Below are positions 43,390 to 52,182 of a stretch of DNA of 64,000 nt, piece after piece. The notes beneath the pieces are model-generated. The model made no database searches. It was given only the letters and a program-made list of their open reading frames with translations, and was not told where the DNA came from. A program made the position numbers and the translations under genes. Positions within the stretch are counted from its first letter, which is position 1, and every line of letters begins with the position of its first letter. This stretch comes from JABDQZ01 sp050049775 (GTDB taxonomy: Bacteria; Pseudomonadota; Gammaproteobacteria; Chromatiales; Chromatiaceae), in NCBI GenBank assembly GCA_050049775.1, contig JASFVP010000002.1, positions 1-64,000 of the forward strand, given 5' to 3'.

Positions 43390-44360
43390 TGGCTGGACGT
43401 GATTTCAGCATCGGCCGGCTGCTGGAAAAAGGCGAAGTCTTCCGGCATCAGCATGATTTCGATGCGCCGGTTGCGCGCACGGCTGTCGGCATCGCGATTT
43501 TCCACAATCGGATTGTAAGCACTGTAGGCGACCAGGATCATGCGCTCGGGTTCGATGTTCTCAATGTGTTGCAGGTAATGAATCGCCGATGCCGCACGTG
43601 CGGCGGACAGGTTCCAGTTGGAGTGGTATTGTTCCTTGAGTTCGCCGCGCAACGGCTGGTCATCGCTGTGTCCCTGGATAGCGATCTTGTTGTGCGGATA
43701 ATTTTTTAGCAGTTCGGCAACCTGTTTGAGCAGTTTTTGTCCTGCAGGCTTAAGCAGGGCTTCGCCATTTTTAAACAGGATTTCATTGTTTAGTTCGATC
43801 ACGGTAAAACGGTTTTTCAGGTCGGTGATGCGCGCCTGTGCTTCGGTAAGGCTGTGACGCAGTTGTTCGATCTGGCGCTGCTGTTCGGCAGTCAGCTTGC
43901 TGGAAGCCGGGGCAGGCCCCGCATGGATGGAGGTGGCCGGTTTGGCTGCTTGGGCTTGCGCTGTGTCGGCCTGTCGCAGTTGTTGCTGCAATTGTGTGTT
44001 TTGCTGGCGTAACTGTTGCAGTTCCTGCTGCAATTGTTCCAGTTGTGCCTTGAATTTCAGTTCGTCGGTCCGACTGGAGTCTTTTCTGCTTTGTATGTCT
44101 GCTAGTTTCTGCCTGGTCTGTTCCAGTTCCCATTCGGCCAGTTTTTGCTGGCGTTGGCTGTTGCGTAATTTGATGGCGAGTTGGCGGCTGCTGTTTTCTA
44201 TTTGTTCCAGTTGCTGCTGTTGCTGGTCGGATTCGTCGTAATACCAGTACACCGCAAACAGTGCGGCGAACAGTGTGAACACCAGCAGCCAGATCCAGAT
44301 GGCGGCCGATGAATCGCAGTCGTATTCGGGGGTGTCCGGTGAAGTGAAAGAGTCGCTCAT
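43386..44360 (-). CDS. Membrane-anchored OmpA/MotB-domain protein with coiled coil
   Basis: 324 residues. A single membrane helix at about 21-40 (AAIWIWLLVFTLFAALFAVYW), then about 130 residues of Gln-rich coiled coil (QQQQQLEQIENSS; LEQLQQELQQLRQQNTQLQQ), then an OmpA-like peptidoglycan-binding domain with IAIQGHSDDQPL, SAARAASAIHYL and RNRRIEIMLMP. It overlaps btuD by 4 bp and lies 86 bp from btuC, so it is built into the B12 import operon. No known partner in B12 transport has this architecture. Possibly a periplasmic spacer or cell-wall anchor linking envelope layers; that is inference. Confidence 0.8.
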   Translation of the reverse strand: MSDSFTSPDTPEYDCDSSAAIWIWLLVFTLFAALFAVYWYYDESDQQQQQLEQIENSSRQLAIKLRNSQRQQKLAEWELEQTRQKLADIQSRKDSSRTDELKFKAQLEQLQQELQQLRQQNTQLQQQLRQADTAQAQAAKPATSIHAGPAPASSKLTAEQQRQIEQLRHSLTEAQARITDLKNRFTVIELNNEILFKNGEALLKPAGQKLLKQVAELLKNYPHNKIAIQGHSDDQPLRGELKEQYHSNWNLSAARAASAIHYLQHIENIEPERMILVAYSAYNPIVENRDADSRARNRRIEIMLMPEDFAFFQQPADAEITSSQ

Positions 44361-44446
44361 GTATCCAGTATTATTATGATATTTCCATTGTCTGACTTAC
44401 TCAGTATAGACAGGCCTGTCCGGCTTTTCTGTGGCGCAGGTTCAAC

Positions 44447-45409
44447 TCAACGATGGCGCAACAAATATAAAAACAGCGGCACACCAAGCAGGGCAGTAAT
44501 CACACCTACCGGCAGTTGTTGCGGCGCCAGCAGGCTTCTTGCACCGGTGTCGGCCAGGGTCAACAGCGAGCCACCGGTCAGTACCGCCGCCGGCAGAAGC
44601 AGGCGATGGTTGCTACCAATCAGTAACCTCAGCAGATGCGGCACGATCAGGCCGATAAAACCGATGCTGCCGGCCAGGCTGACGGCAACCGCCGTGCATA
44701 ACGATGCCAGGCCAAAGGTGATCCAGCGCACCAGACGGACCGGGCTACCCATGGTGGCGGCGCGCTGTTCGCCGTGGGTGAGCAGGTTCAGGTCGCGCGC
44801 CAGCAGCCAGCTGACCAGCGTGGCAACCAGCAATAACACAAGCATCCACAGCGCCGGGGGGCGGCTGCTGGTGAAATCGCCCATCAGCCAAAACAGCATG
44901 CTGTGTACGGTCTGGCTGTCGGCGACGATCAGCAACAGGTTGATCACGGCGCCCCAGCCGGCTGCCAGCACCACACCGGTGAGCAGCAGCTGGCGGGCAT
45001 GGTGTCGCGCCAGCAGAAACACCAGCAGCATCGACAGCATGGCGCCGCTGAAGGCGGCGATTTCCAGCCATTGCGCCGCAAGGCCGGCGGTCAGCACCAG
45101 CAGCGCCGCAACGGCGGCACCGCCGGAAATGCCGAGGATGTAGGGATCAGCCAGCGGATTGCGCAGCAACACCTGCATCAGCGCGCCTGACAGTGCCAGC
45201 AGCCCGCCGGTGATGAAAGCCGTGGCGGCGCGCGGCCAGCGCAATTCGCTGACGATCTGGCTGATGGAATGGTCCCCCTGGCCGTTCAATACCTGCACCA
45301 GTTCGGACGGCGCCAGGTTGATCTCACCAATGGACAGTGCCAGCAGCAGCGACAATCCGCTGATCAGCAACAGCGATGCAAAAAACAGCAGTGTCGAGCG
45401 GTGCAGCAT
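44447..45409 (-). CDS. btuC: Cobalamin ABC transporter permease BtuC
   Basis: 320 residues with about ten hydrophobic helices of the FecCD/BtuC family. Motifs: WPRAATAFITGGLLALSGAL, RNPLADPYILGISGGAAVAA and GSIGFIGLIVPHLLR. Permease for B12 import with BtuD and BtuF. First gene of the minus-strand B12 operon; no riboswitch is recognisable in the 108 bp before it. Confidence 0.9.
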   Translation of the reverse strand: MLHRSTLLFFASLLLISGLSLLLALSIGEINLAPSELVQVLNGQGDHSISQIVSELRWPRAATAFITGGLLALSGALMQVLLRNPLADPYILGISGGAAVAALLVLTAGLAAQWLEIAAFSGAMLSMLLVFLLARHHARQLLLTGVVLAAGWGAVINLLLIVADSQTVHSMLFWLMGDFTSSRPPALWMLVLLLVATLVSWLLARDLNLLTHGEQRAATMGSPVRLVRWITFGLASLCTAVAVSLAGSIGFIGLIVPHLLRLLIGSNHRLLLPAAVLTGGSLLTLADTGARSLLAPQQLPVGVITALLGVPLFLYLLRHR

Positions 45410-45517
45410 GCTAATCCCGGGAATCTGTGGGTATTAAGAAATTCTTTTGTCGGTGAACTCGTGGCAGAATAACATCTTAGCTTTGTTGTGTATTCAAGAC
45501 CCCGGTGGAAACCTACT

Positions 45518-46285
45518 GTGCTGATTGTCATCTCACCTGCGAAAAAACTGGATTATGAAACACCGGCGACGGTGAAGAAATTCACCATGCCGGAATATCT
45601 TGATGAGTCCGCGAAACTCATCAAGACGCTGCGACAGTATTCCGCCATGGATCTGGCCGAGCTGATGCACCTGAGCATGAATCTGGCCGAACTGAACTTC
45701 GATCGTTATTACCACTGGCGCAAGGACTACAACCAGGAAAAAGGCAAGCAGTGTTTGCTGGCGTTCAAGGGCGATGTGTATGCCGGTATGGACGCGGAAT
45801 CCTTCAAGGCAAAAGACTTCGATTACGCGCAGCAGCACCTGCGTATTCTGTCCGGCCTGTATGGCTTGTTACGGCCACTTGATCTGATGTTGCCTTACCG
45901 CCTGGAAATGGGCACCAAACTGCCGAATGAACGCGGCAAGAATCTGTATGAATTCTGGGGCGACAGGATCACCGACGGCATCAACCAGCAACTGAAAAAA
46001 CAGGGCGATGACATTCTCGTCAACCTGGCCAGTAATGAATATTTCAAATCGGTCAAGCCAAAGCAGGTAGAGGGGCGCATCATCACGCCACAGTTCAAGG
46101 AACACAAAGGTGGCAGCTACAAGATGATCGGCATTTACGCCAAAAAGGCGCGTGGCCTGATGAGCCGTTACATCCTGCTCAATCGTCTGAAAAATGCCGA
46201 AGACATCAAGTCGTTCGATTACGATGGTTACCGCTTCAATGCCAAATTGTCGCACGGTGACCAGTGGGTGTTCACGCGCGGCTGA
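45518..46285 (+). CDS. yaaA: Peroxide stress protein YaaA (UPF0246)
   Basis: 255 residues from GTG 45518 (GGTGGA at 45504-45509); the longer frame from GTG 45488 lacks support. LIVISPAKKLDYETP and SFKAKDFDYAQQHLRILSGLYGLLRPLDLM plus YFKSVKPKQ and YAKKARGLMSRYIL are hallmark YaaA sequences. In E. coli YaaA is OxyR-induced and lowers intracellular iron and DNA damage under H2O2. Followed by purL after a hairpin-containing gap (GGCCGG/CCGGCC at about 46299-46319). Confidence 0.92.
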   Translation: MLIVISPAKKLDYETPATVKKFTMPEYLDESAKLIKTLRQYSAMDLAELMHLSMNLAELNFDRYYHWRKDYNQEKGKQCLLAFKGDVYAGMDAESFKAKDFDYAQQHLRILSGLYGLLRPLDLMLPYRLEMGTKLPNERGKNLYEFWGDRITDGINQQLKKQGDDILVNLASNEYFKSVKPKQVEGRIITPQFKEHKGGSYKMIGIYAKKARGLMSRYILLNRLKNAEDIKSFDYDGYRFNAKLSHGDQWVFTRG

Positions 46286-46369
46286 TTGACCTTATTTGCC
46301 GGCCGGTGACTCGTGCCGGCCAAAACGGGGCTGTGGCTCAATAGCTGCTATTTTTCGCAGGCATAAGCA

Positions 46370-46397
46370 TTTCCAGCGCTGGCCGGTCCGGTATAAT
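46370..46397 (+). promoter_or_regulatory. Putative promoter of purL
   Basis: TTTCCA (46370-46375), 16 bp spacer, TATAAT (46392-46397), 43 bp before the purL start. No PurR-type palindrome was recognised. Confidence 0.5.
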
Positions 46398-46440
46398 CAA
46401 GTATCATTCATTTCCCTGTAGAACCTGACCGAGACCGATC

Positions 46441-49400
46441 ATGCTCATACTTCGTGGTGCGCCCGCATTTTCCGAATTCCGCCTGCAAAAACTCCGCGAT
46501 CGGCTGCAAAGCGCCACCGGCTTACCGCTGGATCCGTATGCCGAGTATTTCCACTTTGTCGAAGTCGAGCAGGAACTCAGCACCGCTGACCAAGCCGTGC
46601 TCGAACGTATTTTGCGTTACGGTCCAGCGCTGGCTGCGCACGAACCGCAAGGCAGTCTGCTGGTTGTGACGCCGCGCCCCGGCACCATCTCACCGTGGTC
46701 GTCCAAGGCGACCGATATCGCGCACAATTGCGGCCTGGACACCGTTACACGCATTGAGCGCGGTATTGCGTTTTATCTGGATGGTGCGCCGTTGACCGAG
46801 CAGCAGCTGGGCCAGGCCGTTGCGCTCTTGCATGACCGTATGACCGAAGCGGTGTTTTACGATCTTGAAGATGCCGTGGTGCTGTTTTCCCATGCCGAAC
46901 CCAAACCGATGGGTTGCGTGGATGTCATCAACGGTGGTCGTGAGGCGCTGCTCAATGCCAATACCGAGCTGGGGCTGGCTTTATCGAACGATGAAGTCGA
47001 TTACCTGGTCGAGAGTTTCCAGTCGTTGCAACGCAATCCGACCGATGTCGAGCTGATGATGTTTGCCCAGGCCAACTCGGAGCATTGCCGCCACAAGATT
47101 TTCAACGCCGACTGGGTCATCGACGGCCAACGACAGGACAAGTCATTGTTCAAAATGATTCGCAACACCACCGACTGTTCACCGGACAATGTGCTGTCGG
47201 CCTACAAGGACAACGCCGCGGTGATGCAGGGCAACGAGGGCTATCGTTTTTACCCGGATCCGCAAAGCGGTGTCTATGGTGAGCACAACGAGAAAATCCA
47301 CATTCTCATGAAAGTGGAGACGCACAATCACCCGACCGCGATTTCACCCGATCCGGGTGCAGCCACCGGTTCCGGCGGCGAGATTCGCGATGAAGGTGCG
47401 ACCGGCACCGGTTCCAAGCCCAAGGCCGGCCTGTGCGGTTTTTCGGTATCGAACCTGCGCATCCCGGCGGCCGTACAGCCGTGGGAGATCGACTATGGCA
47501 AACCATCGCGCATCGTGTCGGCGCTGGACATCATGCTGGAAGGCCCGATCGGTGCGGCGGCGTTCAACAACGAATTCGGCCGTCCCAATCTGTGCGGCTA
47601 TTTCCGTACCTACGAACAGGAAGTGCCGGCTTGTAACGGCGTGGAATTGCGCGGCTATCACAAGCCGATCATGCTGGCCGGCGGCCTCGGTAATATTCGC
47701 GAAGAGCACATCGAAAAAGGCGAGTTCCCGGTCGGCTCGCCACTGGTGGTGCTCGGTGGTCCGGCCATGCTGATTGGCCTGGGTGGTGGTGCGGCTTCCT
47801 CGATGGCATCGGGGGCTTCGGCCGAAGACCTGGATTTTGCCTCGGTACAGCGCGCCAACCCGGAAATGGAACGGCGTTGCCAGGAAGTCATTGATCGCTG
47901 CTGGATGCGTGGTGCGGAAAACCCGATCCTGTTCATTCACGATGTCGGCGCCGGCGGCTTGTCGAACGCCTTGCCGGAACTGGTGCACGACGGTGCGCGT
48001 GGTGGCAAGTTCGAATTGCGCATGGTGCCGAACGATGACCCGGGCATGTCACCAATGGAAATCTGGTGCAATGAGGCGCAGGAGCGTTATGTGCTGGCCA
48101 TCGCCGCCGACCGGCTCGAGGAATTCAAGGCGATTTGTGAACGCGAGCGTTGTCCTTATGCGGTCGTTGGTGAAGCTACCGATGAAGAGCATTTGTTGCT
48201 CGGCGATGGTCACTTCGACAACAACCCGATTGATATGCCGCTGGCGTTGTTGTTCGGCAAGCCGCCACGCATGTTGCGCGATGTGCATCACGCACCGTTT
48301 CACAAGCCGGAACTGGAACTCGATGATATCGACCTGAAAGAGGCGGCGCTGCGTGTGCTACGTCTGCCGACGGTTGCTAACAAAACATTTCTGATCAGCA
48401 TTGGTGATCGCAGCATTACCGGCATGGTAGCGCGCGACCAGATGGTCGGTCCGTGGCAGGTGCCGGTAGCGGATGTCGCCGTCACCCTGGCCGATTACGA
48501 AGGTTATGCCGGCGAAGCCATGGCGATGGGTGAGCGCACACCGCTGGCATTGCTGGATGCACCGGCTTCAGGACGTATGGCTATCGGCGAGGCCATTACC
48601 AACATCGCGGCGGCCGGTATTGAAAAAATTGGCGACATCAAACTGTCGGCCAACTGGATGGCCGCGGCTGGCCATGAAGGCGAGGATGCGCGCCTGTACG
48701 AAACCGTCAAGGCGGTTGGCATGGAGCTCTGTCCGGCGCTTGGTATTGCCATCCCGGTCGGCAAGGATTCGATGTCGATGAAAACGCTGTGGAGCCACAA
48801 CAACCAGCAGCGGGAAATGGCCGCGCCGTTGTCGCTGATCATCAGTGCGTTTGCGCCGGTGACCGATTGCCGTCGCACCCTGACACCGCAACTGCGCACC
48901 GATCTTGGCGACACCGACCTGATCCTGGTGGATCTCGGCAAGGGGCATTACCGTCTGGGTGCATCGGCGCTGGCACAGGTGTATCAGCAGCTGGGTCACC
49001 ATGGTCCGGACCTGCAGGATGCCGAATTGCTGAAACATTTTTTCAATGTCATCCAGGAACTCAATCAGGATGGCCTGCTGCTGGCTTATCACGATCGTTC
49101 CGATGGCGGATTGCTGGTGACCTTGCTGGAAATGGCATTTGCCGGCCGTGCCGGTGTGGATGTGAACATCGCCGGTCTGGGCGATTCCGACACAGCGGTG
49201 TTGTTCAGCGAAGAACTCGGCGCTGTACTGCAGGTACTGCATACCGACACCGATGATGTCATGAATGAACTCAGTAAGGCTGGCCTGGGGCAATACAGTA
49301 GCGTGATCGGCACGGCGACGCGTAAGCAGAAAATCCGCATTCATCATTCCGGCAAGGAACTCATTAACGGCAGCCGTGCCGATTTCCAGCAGGCCTGGTC

Positions 49401-50322
49401 CGAGACCACCCGGCACATGCAAGCCCTGCGCGACAACCCGCAATGCGCAGATGAGGAGTTCGCGCGTATTGCCGTGGAGGATGATCCGGGTTTGTCGGTG
49501 TTGTTGAGTTTTGATCACAACGAAGACATCGCAGCACCGTATATCGAAGGCGTGCGTCCGCGCATGGCGATTCTGCGTGAGCAGGGCGTCAATGGTCAGG
49601 TGGAAATGGCGGCGGCGTTTCACAAGGCCGGTTTTGAATGTGTTGATGTGCACATGTCGGACATCCTGTCCGGTCGGGTAACCCTGGAACAATTCAAGGG
49701 CCTGGTTGCCTGCGGCGGTTTCAGTTATGGCGATGTGCTTGGCGCTGGTGAGGGCTGGGCCAAATCCATCCTGTTCAATAATCGTGCGCGCGATCAGTTT
49801 GAAACGTTTTTCAGCCGTGATGACAGCTTTGCGCTGGGCATCTGTAACGGTTGCCAGATGCTGTCCAATCTGCGCGAGTTGATTCCGGGTACAGAGCATT
49901 GGCCGCACTTTGTACGCAATCGTTCCGAGCAGTTTGAAGCACGAGTGGTCATGACGGAAGTACAGCCTGGTAATTCAATCCTGCTGCAGGGCATGGCCGG
50001 CTCACGACTGCCGATTGTGGTGGCGCACGGCGAGGGACGTGCCGAGTTTGCTAATGAGGCGGCATTGAATTCAGTGGCCGAATCTACCTGTTTACGTTAC
50101 ATCGAAACCAACGGCGAGATCGCGAGCGCTTATCCGGCCAATCCGAACGGTTCACCGCAAGGCATTGCCGGGCTTACCAGTGCTGATGGCCGTGTCACGA
50201 TCATGATGCCGCATCCGGAACGTGTGATCCGTGCGGTGCAGAACTCCTGGCATCCGGATGACTGGGATGAAGATGCGCCCTGGATGCGGTTGTTCCGCAA
50301 TGCCCGGGTCTGGGTGGGATAA
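46441..50322 (+). CDS. purL: Phosphoribosylformylglycinamidine synthase (large PurL)
   Basis: 1293 residues, matching the ~1295-residue single-chain enzyme of gammaproteobacteria. N-terminal PurS-like domain (~1-150), linker, FGAM synthetase with KVETHNHPTAISPDPGAATGSGGEIRDEG (quoted in parts: VETHNHPTAISP and GSGGEIRDEG), then a C-terminal class I glutaminase with Cys in FALGICNGCQMLSN and the His-Glu pair in MMPHPERV. Converts FGAR, ATP and glutamine to FGAM in purine synthesis. No frameshift. Confidence 0.98.
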   Translation: MLILRGAPAFSEFRLQKLRDRLQSATGLPLDPYAEYFHFVEVEQELSTADQAVLERILRYGPALAAHEPQGSLLVVTPRPGTISPWSSKATDIAHNCGLDTVTRIERGIAFYLDGAPLTEQQLGQAVALLHDRMTEAVFYDLEDAVVLFSHAEPKPMGCVDVINGGREALLNANTELGLALSNDEVDYLVESFQSLQRNPTDVELMMFAQANSEHCRHKIFNADWVIDGQRQDKSLFKMIRNTTDCSPDNVLSAYKDNAAVMQGNEGYRFYPDPQSGVYGEHNEKIHILMKVETHNHPTAISPDPGAATGSGGEIRDEGATGTGSKPKAGLCGFSVSNLRIPAAVQPWEIDYGKPSRIVSALDIMLEGPIGAAAFNNEFGRPNLCGYFRTYEQEVPACNGVELRGYHKPIMLAGGLGNIREEHIEKGEFPVGSPLVVLGGPAMLIGLGGGAASSMASGASAEDLDFASVQRANPEMERRCQEVIDRCWMRGAENPILFIHDVGAGGLSNALPELVHDGARGGKFELRMVPNDDPGMSPMEIWCNEAQERYVLAIAADRLEEFKAICERERCPYAVVGEATDEEHLLLGDGHFDNNPIDMPLALLFGKPPRMLRDVHHAPFHKPELELDDIDLKEAALRVLRLPTVANKTFLISIGDRSITGMVARDQMVGPWQVPVADVAVTLADYEGYAGEAMAMGERTPLALLDAPASGRMAIGEAITNIAAAGIEKIGDIKLSANWMAAAGHEGEDARLYETVKAVGMELCPALGIAIPVGKDSMSMKTLWSHNNQQREMAAPLSLIISAFAPVTDCRRTLTPQLRTDLGDTDLILVDLGKGHYRLGASALAQVYQQLGHHGPDLQDAELLKHFFNVIQELNQDGLLLAYHDRSDGGLLVTLLEMAFAGRAGVDVNIAGLGDSDTAVLFSEELGAVLQVLHTDTDDVMNELSKAGLGQYSSVIGTATRKQKIRIHHSGKELINGSRADFQQAWSETTRHMQALRDNPQCADEEFARIAVEDDPGLSVLLSFDHNEDIAAPYIEGVRPRMAILREQGVNGQVEMAAAFHKAGFECVDVHMSDILSGRVTLEQFKGLVACGGFSYGDVLGAGEGWAKSILFNNRARDQFETFFSRDDSFALGICNGCQMLSNLRELIPGTEHWPHFVRNRSEQFEARVVMTEVQPGNSILLQGMAGSRLPIVVAHGEGRAEFANEAALNSVAESTCLRYIETNGEIASAYPANPNGSPQGIAGLTSADGRVTIMMPHPERVIRAVQNSWHPDDWDEDAPWMRLFRNARVWVG

Positions 50323-50328
50323 CTCCGG

Positions 50329-50670
50329 ATGCCTGCGGATAACTCCTTGTTCTGGGACATTGTCAGTTTCCGCGTTTTTGTGACTCCGGCGGTTTTGCTG
50401 GCCATGTATTATTTCGGCGCTATTGCTGTGCCGGCCTTGATGTTCTGGTTTATGCGCGGCAGCTGGCACAAGACAAAAGACCTGTTGGGTGAGCAGGCTG
50501 TCGCGCGTGTGCGCGGCTCAGTTTCGGTCGGGCGTAAATCCCGTGCTGTCATGCTGGCCGGGGCAGTGTTCATGTTTCTCATGCTGGAGCTGTTTTGGCG
50601 CATGATGTTTGAATTTCTGATCGCCTATTTCCAGATACACAATGCCTTGACCGGTTCGGCTGCTATCTGA
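50329..50670 (+). CDS. Small membrane protein, unknown
   Basis: 113 residues with two clear hydrophobic helices near residues 15-40 and 75-100 (VLLAMYYFGAIAVPALMFWF; VMLAGAVFMFLMLELFW) and a basic cytoplasmic loop. Not assigned with confidence; the layout resembles small DUF4282-like proteins. ATG 50329 lies 6 bp after purL, and the next gene starts 9 bp after it, so co-transcription is likely. Confidence 0.6.
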   Translation: MPADNSLFWDIVSFRVFVTPAVLLAMYYFGAIAVPALMFWFMRGSWHKTKDLLGEQAVARVRGSVSVGRKSRAVMLAGAVFMFLMLELFWRMMFEFLIAYFQIHNALTGSAAI

Positions 50671-50679
50671 CGATTGGCC

Positions 50680-51027
50680 ATGCTGGTGTTTGTCTACAAT
50701 GCGGATTCCGGCAGGATCAATGCATGGCTTGATACTGCCCATAAAATTCTCAGCCCGTCGACATACGATTGCCGTCTATGTCAGCTGACCTACGGGCTGG
50801 TGCAGGAAAAAACGGCATGGAAGCAATTTCGCCAGCAATACCCCGGGCAAATTCGTTTTCTGCACAAGGATGAGTTTGAACAACAGTACGGACAAAAGAT
50901 GTCCTATCCGGTTGTGCTCAGGGATGATGACGGGGCTCTGCAGGTGTTGTTGTCGCGTGAGGATTTTAGTCGCATTGACAACCTGCAGCAGCTCATCGAC
51001 CAGCTTGACACCAGACTCAAACAGTAA
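50680..51027 (+). CDS. Conserved hypothetical protein with CxxC, 115 aa
   Basis: From ATG 50680: MLVFVYNADSGRINAWLDTAHKILSPSTYDCRLCQLTYG. The start VYNADSG, the CRLC cysteine pair and the later YPVVLRDDDG are features of a small conserved family often labelled GTPase, without any P-loop; I would not trust that label. No signal peptide. The thioredoxin-like pattern suggests redox or metal binding, unproven. A TTG at 50674 is an alternative start. Confidence 0.65.
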   Translation: MLVFVYNADSGRINAWLDTAHKILSPSTYDCRLCQLTYGLVQEKTAWKQFRQQYPGQIRFLHKDEFEQQYGQKMSYPVVLRDDDGALQVLLSREDFSRIDNLQQLIDQLDTRLKQ

Positions 51028-51049
51028 GGAATGAAATCGGCTTCGCTGA

Positions 51050-51361
51050 TCAGCTTTGCTTGACCACGCGATAGCGAAATACCTTGCTCCAGTTGATGCG
51101 ACCGGCTTTTTTGATTACCAGCTTGCCATCCGGATATTCGACAATGACGGTGTCGGCATAGGCCACCGGATTCTTGTCGCCGGTCTGTTCGATCCAGGTG
51201 ATTTCACGACGCGTATCGATTGAGCAATAGGTCTGGTGCATAAAGCCACCACGGTCATCAAAGATAAAACCGGTTTCCGGATCGAGCCGCACAAAAAAGG
51301 AATCATTGGTGATCGGCACGCCACGCTTGATGTCATTCCAGTTAATCGGGTTGTTTTTCAT
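51050..51361 (-). CDS. Hypothetical protein, 103 aa
   Basis: Not recognised. MKNNPINWNDIKRGVPITNDSFFVRLDPETGFIF, rich in beta strands with many aromatic and charged residues, ending KVFRYRVVKQS. No signal peptide. Convergent with the gene ending at 51027. Confidence 0.55.
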   Translation of the reverse strand: MKNNPINWNDIKRGVPITNDSFFVRLDPETGFIFDDRGGFMHQTYCSIDTRREITWIEQTGDKNPVAYADTVIVEYPDGKLVIKKAGRINWSKVFRYRVVKQS

Positions 51362-51531
51362 ACTGCATGTTCACTAATTTTGGGACTACTTAAAAAATTT
51401 TTATGCAAGGGTTATGCCCGATTCTATGTGATTGAAAATCAAGGATAAGAAGTTAAGTCTGGCCAGAAATGTAAATTTTCTGGACAGTACGGGTAGTCGG
51501 AATGACAGCTTGGGGGGAAGGGAGATAATGG

Positions 51532-51562
51532 CTATCTGCCAGCTTGATGCGCTGGCAGATAG
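51532..51562. terminator. Perfect 12-bp inverted repeat, likely terminator
   Basis: CTATCTGCCAGC (51532-51543), loop TTGATGC, GCTGGCAGATAG (51551-51562), 17 bp beyond the stop of the minus-strand hemerythrin-like gene. There is no T-tract after the stem on that strand, so it could be an RNA stability element instead. Confidence 0.45.
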
Positions 51563-51578
51563 AAACTGGAAATAAAGC

Positions 51579-52043
51579 TTAGTGAGCCCGGTGTTCGGGG
51601 CCTGCGCCCATGCTGCCGGAAACCTGCGGCGGGATTAGCGGGTAGAGACGTTCGGTTTCATCCTGCAGACGTTTGAGGATCAGTTCAAACATTTCGATGG
51701 TGTCTTTATAAAATTCGTCGTAATCCTTGATGCGCAGTTGTTGCTTGTTCATGATGCACCACTTCTTGGTATATGCGCCGAAGATACGTTTGATTTCCTT
51801 GGAGCCACTCATGAATAGATTGACGATCTTGTTTTTGTGGGCGTCGCCATGATCCAGCAACTGGGAGTACAGGTTGGTGTCGGTAACCTGCAGGTGATCC
51901 TTGACGGCATCGACATAACGGAAAAACAGTTCACAGGTGATTTCAGAGTCACACAGGGAACGGTCGGTCAGCAGGTTGGTGAGCACATTGCTCAGTTCAG
52001 TAATCTTGTGAATCTGTAAATGTAATTCATTCTGGGTAGCCAT
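51579..52043 (-). CDS. Hemerythrin-like HHE protein with altered ligands
   Basis: 154 residues. Helical protein with H12, H50 and further His at the positions expected for a hemerythrin-type HHE bundle (AVKDHLQVTDTNLYSQLLDH), followed by NLFMSGSKEIKRIFGAYTKKW, typical of short bacterial HHE proteins. The Glu expected after H50 is replaced by Thr54/Asp55, so di-iron binding is uncertain. Very strong ribosome-binding site AAAGGAGG. Upstream is an FNR-type palindrome. Fits an oxygen or NO response role, by inference. Confidence 0.6.
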   Translation of the reverse strand: MATQNELHLQIHKITELSNVLTNLLTDRSLCDSEITCELFFRYVDAVKDHLQVTDTNLYSQLLDHGDAHKNKIVNLFMSGSKEIKRIFGAYTKKWCIMNKQQLRIKDYDEFYKDTIEMFELILKRLQDETERLYPLIPPQVSGSMGAGPEHRAH

Positions 52044-52157
52044 GGGGCAATCCTCCTTTGCTAAGCCGCTACGATATGAAATATTGTTATTCTTGTTATT
52101 TGGTAGCTAGACACTAATCGCTTCCTGGGACGCAGGCAAGCGCTTCAGTGACAAAAA

Positions 52158-52171
52158 TTGACATAAGTCAA
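52158..52171. promoter_or_regulatory. Putative FNR/DNR-type operator
   Basis: TTGACATAAGTCAA is a perfect palindrome with the TTGAN6TCAA core of FNR-family sites (TTGAT-N4-ATCAA consensus), flanked by further A/T symmetry (AATTGAC/GTCAATT). It lies 115 bp upstream of the hemerythrin-like start and just after the SprA stop. A clear -10 at the usual distance was not found. Confidence 0.4.
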
Positions 52172-52182
52172 TTGCTCAACTG

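Noticed and set aside
45410..45517. Second cobalamin riboswitch ahead of btuC
   Set aside because: No B12 box or conserved aptamer core is present in the short gap.
46299..46319. GC-rich hairpin after yaaA as a firm terminator
   Set aside because: The stem GGCCGG/CCGGCC has only AAAA after it and no T-tract, so I left it as a remark.
48568..49908. Antisense frame under purL
   Set aside because: purL is continuous and conserved across the region.
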